Source: an uncultured Clostridia bacterium
Lineage (GTDB): Bacteria > Bacillota > Clostridia > Christensenellales > Borkfalkiaceae
NCBI GenBank assembly: GCA_947589385.1
Contig: CANPZW010000002.1
Location: 94,627-158,626, forward strand
Direction: 5' to 3'
Length of the DNA: 64,000 nucleotides
Part shown: positions 42,004-52,500 of the stretch, in pieces
Numbering within the stretch: the stretch's first letter is position 1
Layout of the letters: each line of letters opens with the position of its first letter
The notes under the pieces: model-generated
What the model was told of the DNA's origin: nothing
Database searches by the model: none
Seen by the model: only the letters and a program-made list of their open reading frames with translations
Position numbers and translations under genes: made by a program

Positions 42004-45000
42004 TCAGTTTTTATTTACTCTGCGGCGAAGCTTTTGAACCAAAAGCAACACGCCTGCCGTAGCAAGAAGCATAAGTCCCGTTCCGCCGAGAGTCGAACCG
42101 ATGTCCATAGTGCCGCAACCGGCGCAATTTCCGCCTTCTTGGGGAGGAGTTTCGGGAGGATTTTCCTCCTGTCCGGGGTTCTCGGTATTTCCTGAATCCT
42201 TCGCCGTAACCGTAATGGGAACACGGCAATAGCAACCCTCATACTCCAATTCAACGTAATCGTCAAACGTCTGCAACGCGCCCGTATATTCGGGAAGTAT
42301 GGTTAAAAGCGATGTATCGGATATGAGTTCCGTCGAGTAATCGTCGTACGTTACCTGAACTACCAAGCCCTTTATGTCGAACTTTTCACCTTCCACATAC
42401 TGCGTTTTGCAGTTTTCGACGGAATAAACTTCGACGCCCGATACTTTAATAGGTAAATTGAAACGCTGTTTTACGGGTTTCAAAGCTGTTTCTATTTCGC
42501 CGAGCTTTGCGTGCCTTTCTTCGGTAGCAAATTCAAACTGCTTTTCGCTTCTTATATTATTGTAAGCGAGGTGAGCTTCCTTTACCTTTTCGGAGAATTC
42601 GGAAACAGTTTTGGTGTTCGCGTCGTTGACTTCGAGGCTCGCCCAGCCCTTAACCGTATCCAAATCGAAGCTGTCAACAAGGGTGTTGAAGTTCCTCGTA
42701 TTGTCGTCGATAAGTTCACCGAGGTCATTCTTTACGGAGAAGTAGAGATTGTAAACGTAGCTATCGTAGCCGAATCCGTTGGAAGGATAGCCTATCGTCA
42801 TATCGCTCTGCCTTGCACCGGTGAAATAATCAAAGAACATTTCGCGGAAGTTAGCATAGTACAGCGTACGATAATCCATTTCGCCGTATTTGAGCGGCTC
42901 GAACTCGCTTAAAAGAGTGGGAGCGTTTATAGCTTCGAAATTATATCTTGTTACGTTCGAACGATAGAAAGCCGCAACGCCTATTGTCTTTAAGCTGTAA
43001 GGAAGTGTTACCGCCTTCAAGCCGGTGCCCGCATAAGCGAACGCATATGACTGGATGCTTGCCGTTCCGTCCAATACTCTGTAATGGTTGCCGATAGAAT
43101 TTTCGGTAGTGCCGTTAAGATTGGTGGGATACATTGCAAGTTCGTACTTTTCTGCTGTTCCCGTCGCAAAGTCGGTAATTCTTCTGTAAAGAACGTTATC
43201 CTTTACAAAGAATACTTTGTTTCCGTCATCAACCGTTACGCTTGTCATAAGCGTGGACATGAACGCGCCGTCACCGAGGCTTACAAGGCTTTCGGGGATA
43301 TTTACCGTAAGAATCCTGGAATTGGCGAATGCGTGATTTCCTATTCTTTCCGCTGCGGGAATGGTTATCTGCGTTGCATATACGTTATAGAACGCCTGCT
43401 CGCCTATGTTCTTTGCATTCGTAAGGTTAAGAGTCGTCAGTCCCGTGCCGGCAAACGCGGAGTCGCCTATATCCACGAAATTTTCAAGCCCCGTCACCGT
43501 TTTCAACGCCGTACATTCCATAAACGCCGCGTTGCCTATAACTGTAACATTGGAAAGGTCGATATTCGTAAGCTGTTTGCAATACCAGAAAGCCGCCTCT
43601 CCTATTTCCGTAAGCCCGCCGAAATTAACCGTCGTAAGCTTACTTTCTTTGTAAATTGTTCTGATTTCCTGCGTTTCACGATTTATGTCATATCTCTCCA
43701 CGCCGGGGAAGAACGTATATGCGCCCGAATCCTTTGCATTTGCGCCGAAAGTTGCGGTTGTCAAAGCCGTGCAACCTTCGAAAGTGCGCTCGCCGAGGGT
43801 ATCGACCGAAGGAAGGGTCGCTTCTTCAAGCTGTTCGCAGTTGAAGAAGGTATAGCTGCCCATCTTCTTTATGCCGTCGGGCATTCTAACGGACGTCAAT
43901 GCAGTGTTTGCAAAAGCGTAGTCGCCCGTTTCGGTGATTGCCGAACCCGCAAATTCGACTTCCGCAAGCGCGGAACAGCTGTCGAACGCGTGGTTGCCTA
44001 TACTTTGAACTTCTGCGGGAATTTTAATCGAAGTAATCTTGCTGCTTGCGAAAGCATAATCGGGAATTGCTTTTAATGTTTCAGGCAAAGTTACCGAAGT
44101 TATATTCGTATTTGCGAATGCGCCTTCGCCTATAACAGTAACAGTCTCGGGTATAGTCAAGGAATCTATGCCTTCGAATTTGCTTTCGGAGAACGCGTAT
44201 GCCGCAATTTCCGTTATGCCGTCCTTAAACTTGAAATCACTTGTCACGGTTGCGGGTGCGCGGAGAAGGGTATTGCCGCGGTAAACGCCTTCCGTTTCGC
44301 TGGCGTCGTATCCCTCGCCCCACGTGATGGTCACGTTATTGTTTCCGAATATACTGTCACCGAGTACGGGATTGCCCTTAGGCATTTCAAAGCTTGTAAT
44401 TGCCGTGTTTGCGAACGCGTTGTCACCGATATAGGACACGTTGCAGTTATCCGCAAATTCCACTTTGGAAAGCTGAGTACAACCGCGGAACGCATAGGCG
44501 TCTATTCTGAATACCGTGTTCTCCCACGCGTCCTCGCCGCCGAAGTTTACGGTTTGCAGCGAAGTGCAGTTTTCAAACGCGCCGCCGCCGAAGCCGAACT
44601 CTCCGCCGAAACGCTGGCTGCCCGATACGCGGGGATTGTTTATTGTAATTTCTTCAAGCGAAGTGCAACCGTAGAACATGCCTTCACCGATTGCAGAATA
44701 GTGCGCAGTAGTAACTTCGTTAAGCTGCGTGCAGCCCTCGAATATGTTATATCCTACGGTATGCAGACCCGTTATATCGGCTTTCTGAAGTTTGGTGCAA
44801 TTTCTGAATGCATAGTCGTCCGCTATACCTATCTTCTCCATATGCCTGATTTTTTCAAGCGGAGTATTCGCAAACGCCGAAGCGCCTATTGTAACTACCT
44901 TGACGTTGGTAAGGTCGAGTATTTTAAGATTTGTACAGCCCATGAACGCGTCGGCAAGTATGAGGTTGACGTCCGCAAGGTCGAGCACGGGCTCGGAATC

Positions 45001-48000
45001 GTCGTCCGTTTCCTCTATGAAATATACTTCTTCGAGCGCGGTGCAGTTGAGGAACGCTCTTTCGGAAATCTGTGTAACCGTCTTGGGGATAACCACCTTT
45101 TTCATGGTCTTGTTATCCTCGAACGCTTCCTCACCGATAGTCATTATGTTCCTGTCGTTGGGAATGACTACGGTTTCCTCGCTGCCGTAGTAATGGCTCA
45201 ACATCATGTTTTCGGCGTCGAAAGGATCTACTACGCTTAACGTTGCTACGGCTCTTACGGGAGTGCCGTTCTCCTGCCTTGCCTCCGCCGTAATGGTAGC
45301 GGTGCCGCGGGTGTTATTTGTCGTAACCACGCCTTCCTGCGTAACAGTTGCTATATCTTCGTCCGAAGAGCTCCATGTAAAATTCAAATCGCTTACGGGA
45401 TAGTACCAAGGGTCGGGTTCGATATCCAACGTAAAGGTCTGTCCTGCATTTACAAGCACCGTTCCGCCGGGACCCGGATTTGTAAGGCTTAACTTGGAGT
45501 TTACAATCGGTCCGAAGCTGAGCTTGGGGTCGGGCAGCTTACGCGTGCTGTCAACTACCGTTACTTTAAGCGATATGGTGTTGGGTATTTCGCCGTTATC
45601 TCCGCTCCTTGTGGTTACGGTCACGGTCGATTCGCCCGTCTTTACGCCGAAAATCTGATTATACTTGATATTAACGCGGTCAGGACGGCTGGATTTCCAT
45701 GTATAGTTGGAAGGATTTGCCGAACCGCAGTTCAAACCTATCGTATAAGCTTCGTTCTTTTCAATCGTAAGGCTATAAGTCGGTTTGCCGTTCTGTATGG
45801 TTTCCGTAAGTCTGCCGTCTGTGACAAAACTTATATCCCTTTCAGTCTGGCTCGCCTGGTTAGCCGTAGGGAAGTTGATGTTGAACACGCTGTGGTTAAG
45901 CGAATAGTCGTCAACCTGCACATACAACTTGTTGCGGTATTTTTCATAGATATCGGTAATCTCTATGGAAACCGTATTCGTCGTATTCCTTTCGGGATTA
46001 TAAATAGGCGTTACGTATTCCGTAGCCATATTTATAATGGGTGTTTCATCGCTGTTGGGGTCGTAATCCTCGTCCGAATAGCAAAGAAGCACGGACTGGG
46101 GATAATGGTTGTCGTAGATATCGAGGTCCAGATAAACCCTCTGCTTTGTTTCCTTGCCTTCGGTATAGTCGTAGAAACGAAGGCGCGTTCCTTGAAGCAC
46201 GGGTGCGTCGTAATCCACATAGAAATCCGACTTGAAAGAGTTCTCGGGATTAAATTCTCCGGAATCCTTATCCGTTGCCTTCATATAGAACTTAAATTCT
46301 ATATTATATTTATTGTTATTTACAAGTCCGAGTTCGTCCGAATCGAGTTTGAGTTCGACAAGCCCGGGTCTTGCACTACCGCCGCCGGCATAACCCTTGC
46401 CCAAACGGTATTTTGTTCCCTGATATACAAGCTCGCCCGTGTTTACGTTGGTTATATCGAAGGTTACAAGTTCTGCATTCCTTAAAAGTCCGACGTACAA
46501 CGCCCTGAGACCGGTAGAGGAAAGATAGTTTTCCATACTCGTCGCGCCGTAGAAGTCGTTGAAACGGGAAATCGAACAATGCTCTTCCGTTACGTAAATC
46601 TGGTCTGCGTTTTCGTCCTGCAAATATGCAAAGCCGCCCATGGGCACGGCGTATCTGCCGTTATAATAAGTCGAATAGAGCTGGGTCGCGAAAATGCTTT
46701 CGTGGGGCTTTTGCTCTTCGGTCAGGGATGTATCCTGCTCTATCGCGGAAATTTCATACGCGTTGTAATCGAGCAGAGGAGCGGATTCCCAATCGCCGTA
46801 GAAGCCCATGAAAGGCAAGTTGAGGTCGCATTGTCCCCCATTGCTTTCGTCCGATTCGAGGGAAATGAAGCCCTCTACGTACATACCGTTTTTGAAATAT
46901 CTGTCGATATAATTTTTCTCGTCAGCCGAAAGCGTAAGCTTAACGCTGATTGTAGCTTCCGCGCCGCTTGCAACCGTGATTAAATCAACGTTGTCAAACG
47001 TTGCGCCGCTGACTTCAAATTGCGCGGGAATGTCGTCAAGCATATAAGCGGCTTCGGCTACGGCAAGCTCGTCGGTCGAAATCGTTTCGGTCATAAACCT
47101 TGAAATGATTTTGAATTTAAGCTCTTTATTGTCCGTATTCTTGATTTTGAATTTGAAATTATAGACGCCGTTTTTAGCCTCGTCCTCCCCGAGTTCTACC
47201 TTGGGTCTGTTGTCCTCCGTGCCGCCGTCTTGTCCCTCGGTGGTGGAAAGATATGCTTTGGTTGTGAATATGTTCTTTAATGTCGCAAGCCCCGCGCCCT
47301 GCTTTCTGGGAGAATAAGGTCTGCCCTCTTCGTCGTAAAGAAGGGTTGCCGAACTCATTACAATCTGGTTTGTAAGCGTTGTAAGCTCTTTTGCGCTTAT
47401 ACTCTGGTGAGTATCTTTCAGATAGTCCTTGACAAGCGCCATAAGTCCCGCGAGGTTGGGCGTAGCCATAGACGTACCGCTCATTTCCTCGTAGCCGCCC
47501 GAAACTGCGGAAGTAATCTCGCCGCCGTGGGAGGTTATGTCGGGTTTAAGTCCCAAATCGGGAGTTGCGCCCCACGACGAGTAATCGTTCATGAAAGGAC
47601 CGGCAAGATTTTTCTTGTTGATTTCTATCTTGCCCTCCGTTCTGAGTCCACCGGCGGGCGCCATGGTAAGCGCCGTGCCCGCGTCCATATCTACCGAAAC
47701 GGCGGGTATCCTTTGTTTGGGGTCGATGTCGCCTAAGGACATTCTTATAGTGCCGGGCACGTTGTTATAGACGATTATGCCGTCCGCGCCGCAATAGTGG
47801 GCGGTTTCTACCTTTTCTTTGAAATCGGTAGTACCACGCCTTACGACGACGATTATCTTTTCGCCTTCGGCTTTATTATTGAGGCGTTCCCTTGCTTGCG
47901 CATAGTCGCCCGCAGAGCCGACGCCCGGAATTACAAGATAGGTGAACGTTTCGCTCTCTTTTTCACCGAGCATTTCTTCGGCAAAATCGAAAGGAACGGA

Positions 48001-49497
48001 GTTAGAGTCGTTAGACTCGTTATAATATATGGGAGTGCCGCCGTTCTCTTCCGCGTTGGCGAGAAGATAAGGCGCTTGCTGACCGTTTATAGACGCGACC
48101 GACATTGCGCCGACGAAAGTCGAAGGCGAGCCGACCGTGCCCGAGTCGGGGTTAGAGCCGAGGTTTGTACCGAATTCGCTGCCGAAGCCCGCGCTGAATT
48201 CGTTGCCGGCGGCGGCGATAAGGCTTATGCCGGCATTCTTTATATTTTCATAGCAGGTTTTAAGCTGCTGACCTTCCTGGTCGCCCTCTATGTCGAGATT
48301 CGAGAAGCCGCTGGTTGTGCCGAGGCTCATGTTTATGATATCTACGCCGAGAGTAACGCAGTCGTCAAGCGCCGCGATTATATCTTCCGACGTTGCGCCG
48401 CCGAGGTCCTCGCTGTCCAAATCGTCAGTGAACACCTTGCAGATTACAAGCTGCGCTTCGGGAGCAACACCGAGGAAGTCGTATCCCTCGTATCCTTCCC
48501 CTGTTACAGAACCTTTGTCGTCTATTTTGTTCCCGTCCTTATCGATATAAGTATCGGCTTTGCCGGCAACGATGCCCGCTACGTGCACGCCGTGCTGCGA
48601 ATATGAAGGATATACGTCCGTATCGCTGTCCGAATAGTCGTACGCGAAAGGAACTTTGGAGCTTAAATAAAGCTGGTCCGAAGTAACGCCGGGCGTACGC
48701 TGCTGGGCGTGAAGATTGCCTTCTGTCAAAAGCCGCTGAATATCGCTTTCGCTGAATTTGGGGTCTTTGGGAGCATACGAGAACGCCTCGTGCGTGTAAT
48801 CAAGCCCCGTATCGAGGATAGCCACAGTTACGCCCTTGCCGTCATAGCCGTAGTCCTCAATTATTTCGGAGGAATCGTAAATACCCGTGCCGTAAACGTT
48901 GCTGGGGTTGATTTGCGCGTCAACCGTTTTGATTGCCGCATACGTTTTGGATACGCCAATCATTCCGACGCCCTGCATCAAATTGATTTTTTTGAGTTGG
49001 GAAGTATTTACTTCTACCGCGACGGCGTTGATAACCGTAGAATACCTGTCAACGACCTTATAGGAAATACCCGCGGAAGAAAGCTGACCCAAAAGCCTGT
49101 TCTGGGAAGCCGTGATGTTGTTCAAAGCCGTTCTGCCGGCGGACGACGAAAGATATTCCGCAACCGAAACGTCCTCGCCCGTTAACTCCGAGATGGCGGG
49201 CGAATCAAGACTGATAATCAGCGTTTCGTTGCTGTTTTTCGAGCCCGAAATCGTCTGCGTTTCGGCTTCTTCGCCGTAATCGACGACCTTATCGCTTAAA
49301 TTCCGCCTTGCGATGTCCGTAAGGTCGAGAGAACCGGTGAGATTGTTGAACGTGCCTTCGACGGTTCTTTCACCCGACGGCGCGGCAGCCTGAAACCTGT
49401 TCTCGGCGGCATAGGCGATAGCCTGGCTTGCAGCTATCGTAGCCGCCATTGTCACGGACAAAGCCGCAACCGCAATTTTTCTTTTCTTTGAATTCAT
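42004..49497 (-). CDS. Giant surface subtilisin-family (S8) protease with LRR_5 repeats
   Basis: 2497 residues. Signal peptide, propeptide (about 80-185), then an S8 catalytic domain with Asp229 (VAILDTGLD), His302 (QHGVHVAG), oxyanion Asn432 and Ser676 (SGTSMATP). A PA domain is inserted at about 480-620, as in lactocepin/C5a peptidase. Fn3-like domains, two bacterial Ig-like domains (about 1230-1450) and a long BspA-type LRR_5 array (about 1470-2190) follow. It ends with another Ig-like domain, a Pro/Glu linker and a C-terminal helix with a KLRRR tail. There is no LPXTG motif, so the helix itself should anchor it. The ribosome binding site is AGAGG. It probably degrades proteins at the surface to feed the Opp importer encoded downstream. 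Confidence 0.93.
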   Translation of the reverse strand: MNSKKRKIAVAALSVTMAATIAASQAIAYAAENRFQAAAPSGERTVEGTFNNLTGSLDLTDIARRNLSDKVVDYGEEAETQTISGSKNSNETLIISLDSPAISELTGEDVSVAEYLSSSAGRTALNNITASQNRLLGQLSSAGISYKVVDRYSTVINAVAVEVNTSQLKKINLMQGVGMIGVSKTYAAIKTVDAQINPSNVYGTGIYDSSEIIEDYGYDGKGVTVAILDTGLDYTHEAFSYAPKDPKFSESDIQRLLTEGNLHAQQRTPGVTSDQLYLSSKVPFAYDYSDSDTDVYPSYSQHGVHVAGIVAGKADTYIDKDGNKIDDKGSVTGEGYEGYDFLGVAPEAQLVICKVFTDDLDSEDLGGATSEDIIAALDDCVTLGVDIINMSLGTTSGFSNLDIEGDQEGQQLKTCYENIKNAGISLIAAAGNEFSAGFGSEFGTNLGSNPDSGTVGSPSTFVGAMSVASINGQQAPYLLANAEENGGTPIYYNESNDSNSVPFDFAEEMLGEKESETFTYLVIPGVGSAGDYAQARERLNNKAEGEKIIVVVRRGTTDFKEKVETAHYCGADGIIVYNNVPGTIRMSLGDIDPKQRIPAVSVDMDAGTALTMAPAGGLRTEGKIEINKKNLAGPFMNDYSSWGATPDLGLKPDITSHGGEITSAVSGGYEEMSGTSMATPNLAGLMALVKDYLKDTHQSISAKELTTLTNQIVMSSATLLYDEEGRPYSPRKQGAGLATLKNIFTTKAYLSTTEGQDGGTEDNRPKVELGEDEAKNGVYNFKFKIKNTDNKELKFKIISRFMTETISTDELAVAEAAYMLDDIPAQFEVSGATFDNVDLITVASGAEATISVKLTLSADEKNYIDRYFKNGMYVEGFISLESDESNGGQCDLNLPFMGFYGDWESAPLLDYNAYEISAIEQDTSLTEEQKPHESIFATQLYSTYYNGRYAVPMGGFAYLQDENADQIYVTEEHCSISRFNDFYGATSMENYLSSTGLRALYVGLLRNAELVTFDITNVNTGELVYQGTKYRLGKGYAGGGSARPGLVELKLDSDELGLVNNNKYNIEFKFYMKATDKDSGEFNPENSFKSDFYVDYDAPVLQGTRLRFYDYTEGKETKQRVYLDLDIYDNHYPQSVLLCYSDEDYDPNSDETPIINMATEYVTPIYNPERNTTNTVSIEITDIYEKYRNKLYVQVDDYSLNHSVFNINFPTANQASQTERDISFVTDGRLTETIQNGKPTYSLTIEKNEAYTIGLNCGSANPSNYTWKSSRPDRVNIKYNQIFGVKTGESTVTVTTRSGDNGEIPNTISLKVTVVDSTRKLPDPKLSFGPIVNSKLSLTNPGPGGTVLVNAGQTFTLDIEPDPWYYPVSDLNFTWSSSDEDIATVTQEGVVTTNNTRGTATITAEARQENGTPVRAVATLSVVDPFDAENMMLSHYYGSEETVVIPNDRNIMTIGEEAFEDNKTMKKVVIPKTVTQISERAFLNCTALEEVYFIEETDDDSEPVLDLADVNLILADAFMGCTNLKILDLTNVKVVTIGASAFANTPLEKIRHMEKIGIADDYAFRNCTKLQKADITGLHTVGYNIFEGCTQLNEVTTAHYSAIGEGMFYGCTSLEEITINNPRVSGSQRFGGEFGFGGGAFENCTSLQTVNFGGEDAWENTVFRIDAYAFRGCTQLSKVEFADNCNVSYIGDNAFANTAITSFEMPKGNPVLGDSIFGNNNVTITWGEGYDASETEGVYRGNTLLRAPATVTSDFKFKDGITEIAAYAFSESKFEGIDSLTIPETVTVIGEGAFANTNITSVTLPETLKAIPDYAFASSKITSIKIPAEVQSIGNHAFDSCSALAEVEFAGSAITETGDYAFANTALTSVRMPDGIKKMGSYTFFNCEQLEEATLPSVDTLGERTFEGCTALTTATFGANAKDSGAYTFFPGVERYDINRETQEIRTIYKESKLTTVNFGGLTEIGEAAFWYCKQLTNIDLSNVTVIGNAAFMECTALKTVTGLENFVDIGDSAFAGTGLTTLNLTNAKNIGEQAFYNVYATQITIPAAERIGNHAFANSRILTVNIPESLVSLGDGAFMSTLMTSVTVDDGNKVFFVKDNVLYRRITDFATGTAEKYELAMYPTNLNGTTENSIGNHYRVLDGTASIQSYAFAYAGTGLKAVTLPYSLKTIGVAAFYRSNVTRYNFEAINAPTLLSEFEPLKYGEMDYRTLYYANFREMFFDYFTGARQSDMTIGYPSNGFGYDSYVYNLYFSVKNDLGELIDDNTRNFNTLVDSFDLDTVKGWASLEVNDANTKTVSEFSEKVKEAHLAYNNIRSEKQFEFATEERHAKLGEIETALKPVKQRFNLPIKVSGVEVYSVENCKTQYVEGEKFDIKGLVVQVTYDDYSTELISDTSLLTILPEYTGALQTFDDYVELEYEGCYCRVPITVTAKDSGNTENPGQEENPPETPPQEGGNCAGCGTMDIGSTLGGTGLMLLATAGVLLLVQKLRRRVNKN

Positions 49498-49525
49498 ATG
49501 AACCTCTTTTTTTTATACGCCTTTT

Positions 49526-49557
49526 CGGCTCTCCGGCATTTATCCGCCGGAGAACCG
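49526..49557. promoter_or_regulatory. Intercistronic hairpin before the giant protease gene
   Basis: A 12-bp stem (49526-49537 with 49546-49557), perfect in the minus-strand RNA if one G-U pair is allowed. No T tract follows. It may protect or process the mRNA between two very long cistrons. Confidence 0.5.
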
Positions 49558-49568
49558 TTTAAGTTTAA

Positions 49569-52500
49569 TTAGTCGTTGTCTTCCGTTACCTTTTCGGCAA
49601 ACCATTCGCTCTTGGAGTAGGAGTACAGATTAAATCTTACCGTAATCTGTTCGCCGCCGTCCTTGGGAGTAAGAACAAGAGTGTGAATATACGTGCCGTT
49701 GTCAACTTTGATTACATAGCTGTATTCGGTAGTATCGCCGCCTAAACCATAGACCAAAGTGTCGGCGTCTTTAAGCTGATAGAAGTATCCTGTATCGCCC
49801 TTTTCATAAACCTGCAAATCATATACGATTATTGTCCAGTCGGCGGAGTTGGGGCTGTGCGAATCGATATCAACGGAATACTTAGCGCCATCCTTTGTAA
49901 ATTCGCATACGAATCCGTCGTCCGTTTCCGTCAAAGTATAGGTAAATTCTTCATTGGGCGTAGTAGCGCTGCCCTCTTCATCGACGTCGCCGTAAATACG
50001 GGTCACATGACCTTCGCCGTCGAACCTGTAATTTACGCCGTTCGCAAGCCTGTCGGCTATAACTCTGCCGTACATTGCGTCATATTCGACGAACGTCCAG
50101 CTATTCTTATCACCGCTCATATCAAGTCCGGCTTTAAATTCCTTGTCGCCGTTCCTGATATTGAGAACGTGCAGGTAATTTTCATAATCGTACTTATCAA
50201 CCGTATAGCTGAATTCGGTTTGCGTACCGTCGGCATCGTGCTTGATTATCTTGCTTGCGTCAACTATATCATAGGTAATGCTTGCGTTGTTTTTACCCTT
50301 AATTTGAAGGCTGTTGCAGAAGAATATCGTCCAGTCCTCATTGTAGGAAGCGCTGTAATCCAAAACCACGGTTGAAGTCTTGCCGCCCTTATCCTTAAAT
50401 TCAAGGGTCTGGAAGTTATTTGCCGTATCGGAACTTACAAAGGAATACATATATTCCGTTTCTACGCCGTTTTCTGTACGAACGACCTTCAAGCCCGTGC
50501 CGTCAAATTCATAGGTCACGCCTTTCAGGAATCTGTCGTTGAGTTTAAGTCCCATAAGCGCGTCGGGACGGACTATCACGTAAGCCGTATCGCCCTCTTT
50601 GACGCAGTAAGCGACTTCGGTTGTGAATTTCTCTCTGCCGTTTACAGGAACAAGCAGGAATGTATAACCTTCAATTACAAGCTGGGGATAGCCGTATGCG
50701 TTTTTGGAATAGGTGAATACTGCTTCACGTCCTTTGTCGGTATAGATAGAAGCCCTGCCGTTGCTGAATGTAGCCGTGCTCAACCCGTCGAATATCAGCG
50801 TTGCACCGTCCGTGTACTTTTCTCCGATGGAGAAATTACCGTTTTCTTCGTCTATTGTGAAGTTGTAAAGCTTATATTCCTTGCCGTGCCACTCGTCCTC
50901 TTTTCCCTTTTCGATACAAACGGAATTGTTTGCGCCGACGGTGTTATTATCGGGACCTATCGACAGTTCCTTGACGTCGTCGTTTAACGAATTGAATACG
51001 TTGACGTAAATGGTTCTGTTCTCATCAATAAATGTAAGATAGTTGCCCTCGGGATGATAAGTGAACTCGACATCGGTTTTTTCGCTTTCGCCGTAGAATT
51101 TATAGCTGCCTTCGGCTTTGTTATCGGCATAGATTTCACCGATTGTAAGTTCGCCCGGCTCGTTGCCGACAATCCATTCGCCCGTAAATTTGGTATTTCT
51201 TGTAAGGTCTGTATCACCGTCGCTTGTTGTGAATACCCAAACGGAATGTCCGTCTTTTTCTTGTACGTCTATCGTTCCGTCCTTATAACTTGTATCGGAA
51301 GCCGTAAGGGTAAGTTTACCGTTTTCAGCGGTATATTTATAGGTGCGTACGGTTTCATCCTTTTCAGCCTTAGCCGTACCGCCTTCTTTAAGCTTGCTTC
51401 TGCCGTCGAAGGTATATACGAAGCCTTCCGAATCGATAAGCTCTACGCCGTACCAATCGTCAAGCGTTACAAGGTTGAAATTCTTGCTTTCTGCTGAAAC
51501 GGAGATATTGCCCGTGCTCTCGTCATATTTCAAGGTATATTTTGTGTTGCTAAACGTGAAAGTCGCTTCGTTCTTTTCGCGGTCATAAGTATAAGATACT
51601 CGCTTGCCTTGAATATACGCCGTGCCCTTCACTTCGATAAGAGAATCCGAGCCGCTGAGATTATACAAGCCTTCGCCGTTGAATTGCACGTCACCGAGCG
51701 ATTCGTCGTCGCTTATCCATGACCCGCGGAACACGTCATATGCGCAAAGGCGCGCGTTTCTTATGCCGTTTACCGTGCCGGAAAGAAGCATTGTATTCTT
51801 ATCATAGGTAAGGGTCGCGAACAACTGCTCGTTGTTGTAAATGCTGACCGTCTGCGTTCCGTTCACTGTTTCAACGCTGTAAACCATGGGGATTACGGTG
51901 TTTGCGTCGCTCATATCTTCGACTTCAACGTCGCCGTAACCGTTTTTGGTAATTCCCTTGAAGCTTACGGAAATGGGAGTTTTGACATGGTTGAAATACC
52001 AATCGCCCATGAAACTGCCTTCACCGTAATAGTTTGTTTTCTTTTCTTTTTCGGTTATCACAAGAACGCCGTTTTCGTCGAATTGAGCTGTAAATGCGCC
52101 GTTCTTATCGGTAAGGACGCCGTTCTCAACCGTATATGTGCCGTTCGACGTCGAGTCATAGCCCTTATAAGACCATGTGCCTTCGCCGTCAGTGGAAGCC
52201 TTGCCGTCAAATTCATAGGATTTGTAAAGGTTATAGGAAGTTTCCCAAACGCCCGTAAATCCGTCGTAGGACTTAACGGCAGTACCATTCCATGTCGCAA
52301 GGTATCCGTCTTTTATGGTTGCGGTGACCGTATCGCCGTCCATTTCAATAGTAATATTATTGTCTTGTACCGTAAACTTGAAAGGTTTGGACGAACCTTC
52401 GGTGACTATTTCGCCGCTGCCGTTGCCGTTGAAGTTATATACGGTGTTATCCGAATAATAGCTGCCGTATTTGAAACCTTCAACCTCTTTTACGCCGTAC

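Noticed and set aside
42004..42200. LPXTG sortase signal on the giant protease
   Set aside because: The tail has a hydrophobic helix and basic end but no LPXTG-like pentapeptide.
43084..44076. 330-codon plus-strand frame
   Set aside because: Antisense of the LRR repeats of the giant protease; its regular Arg/Tyr-rich pattern mirrors those repeats.
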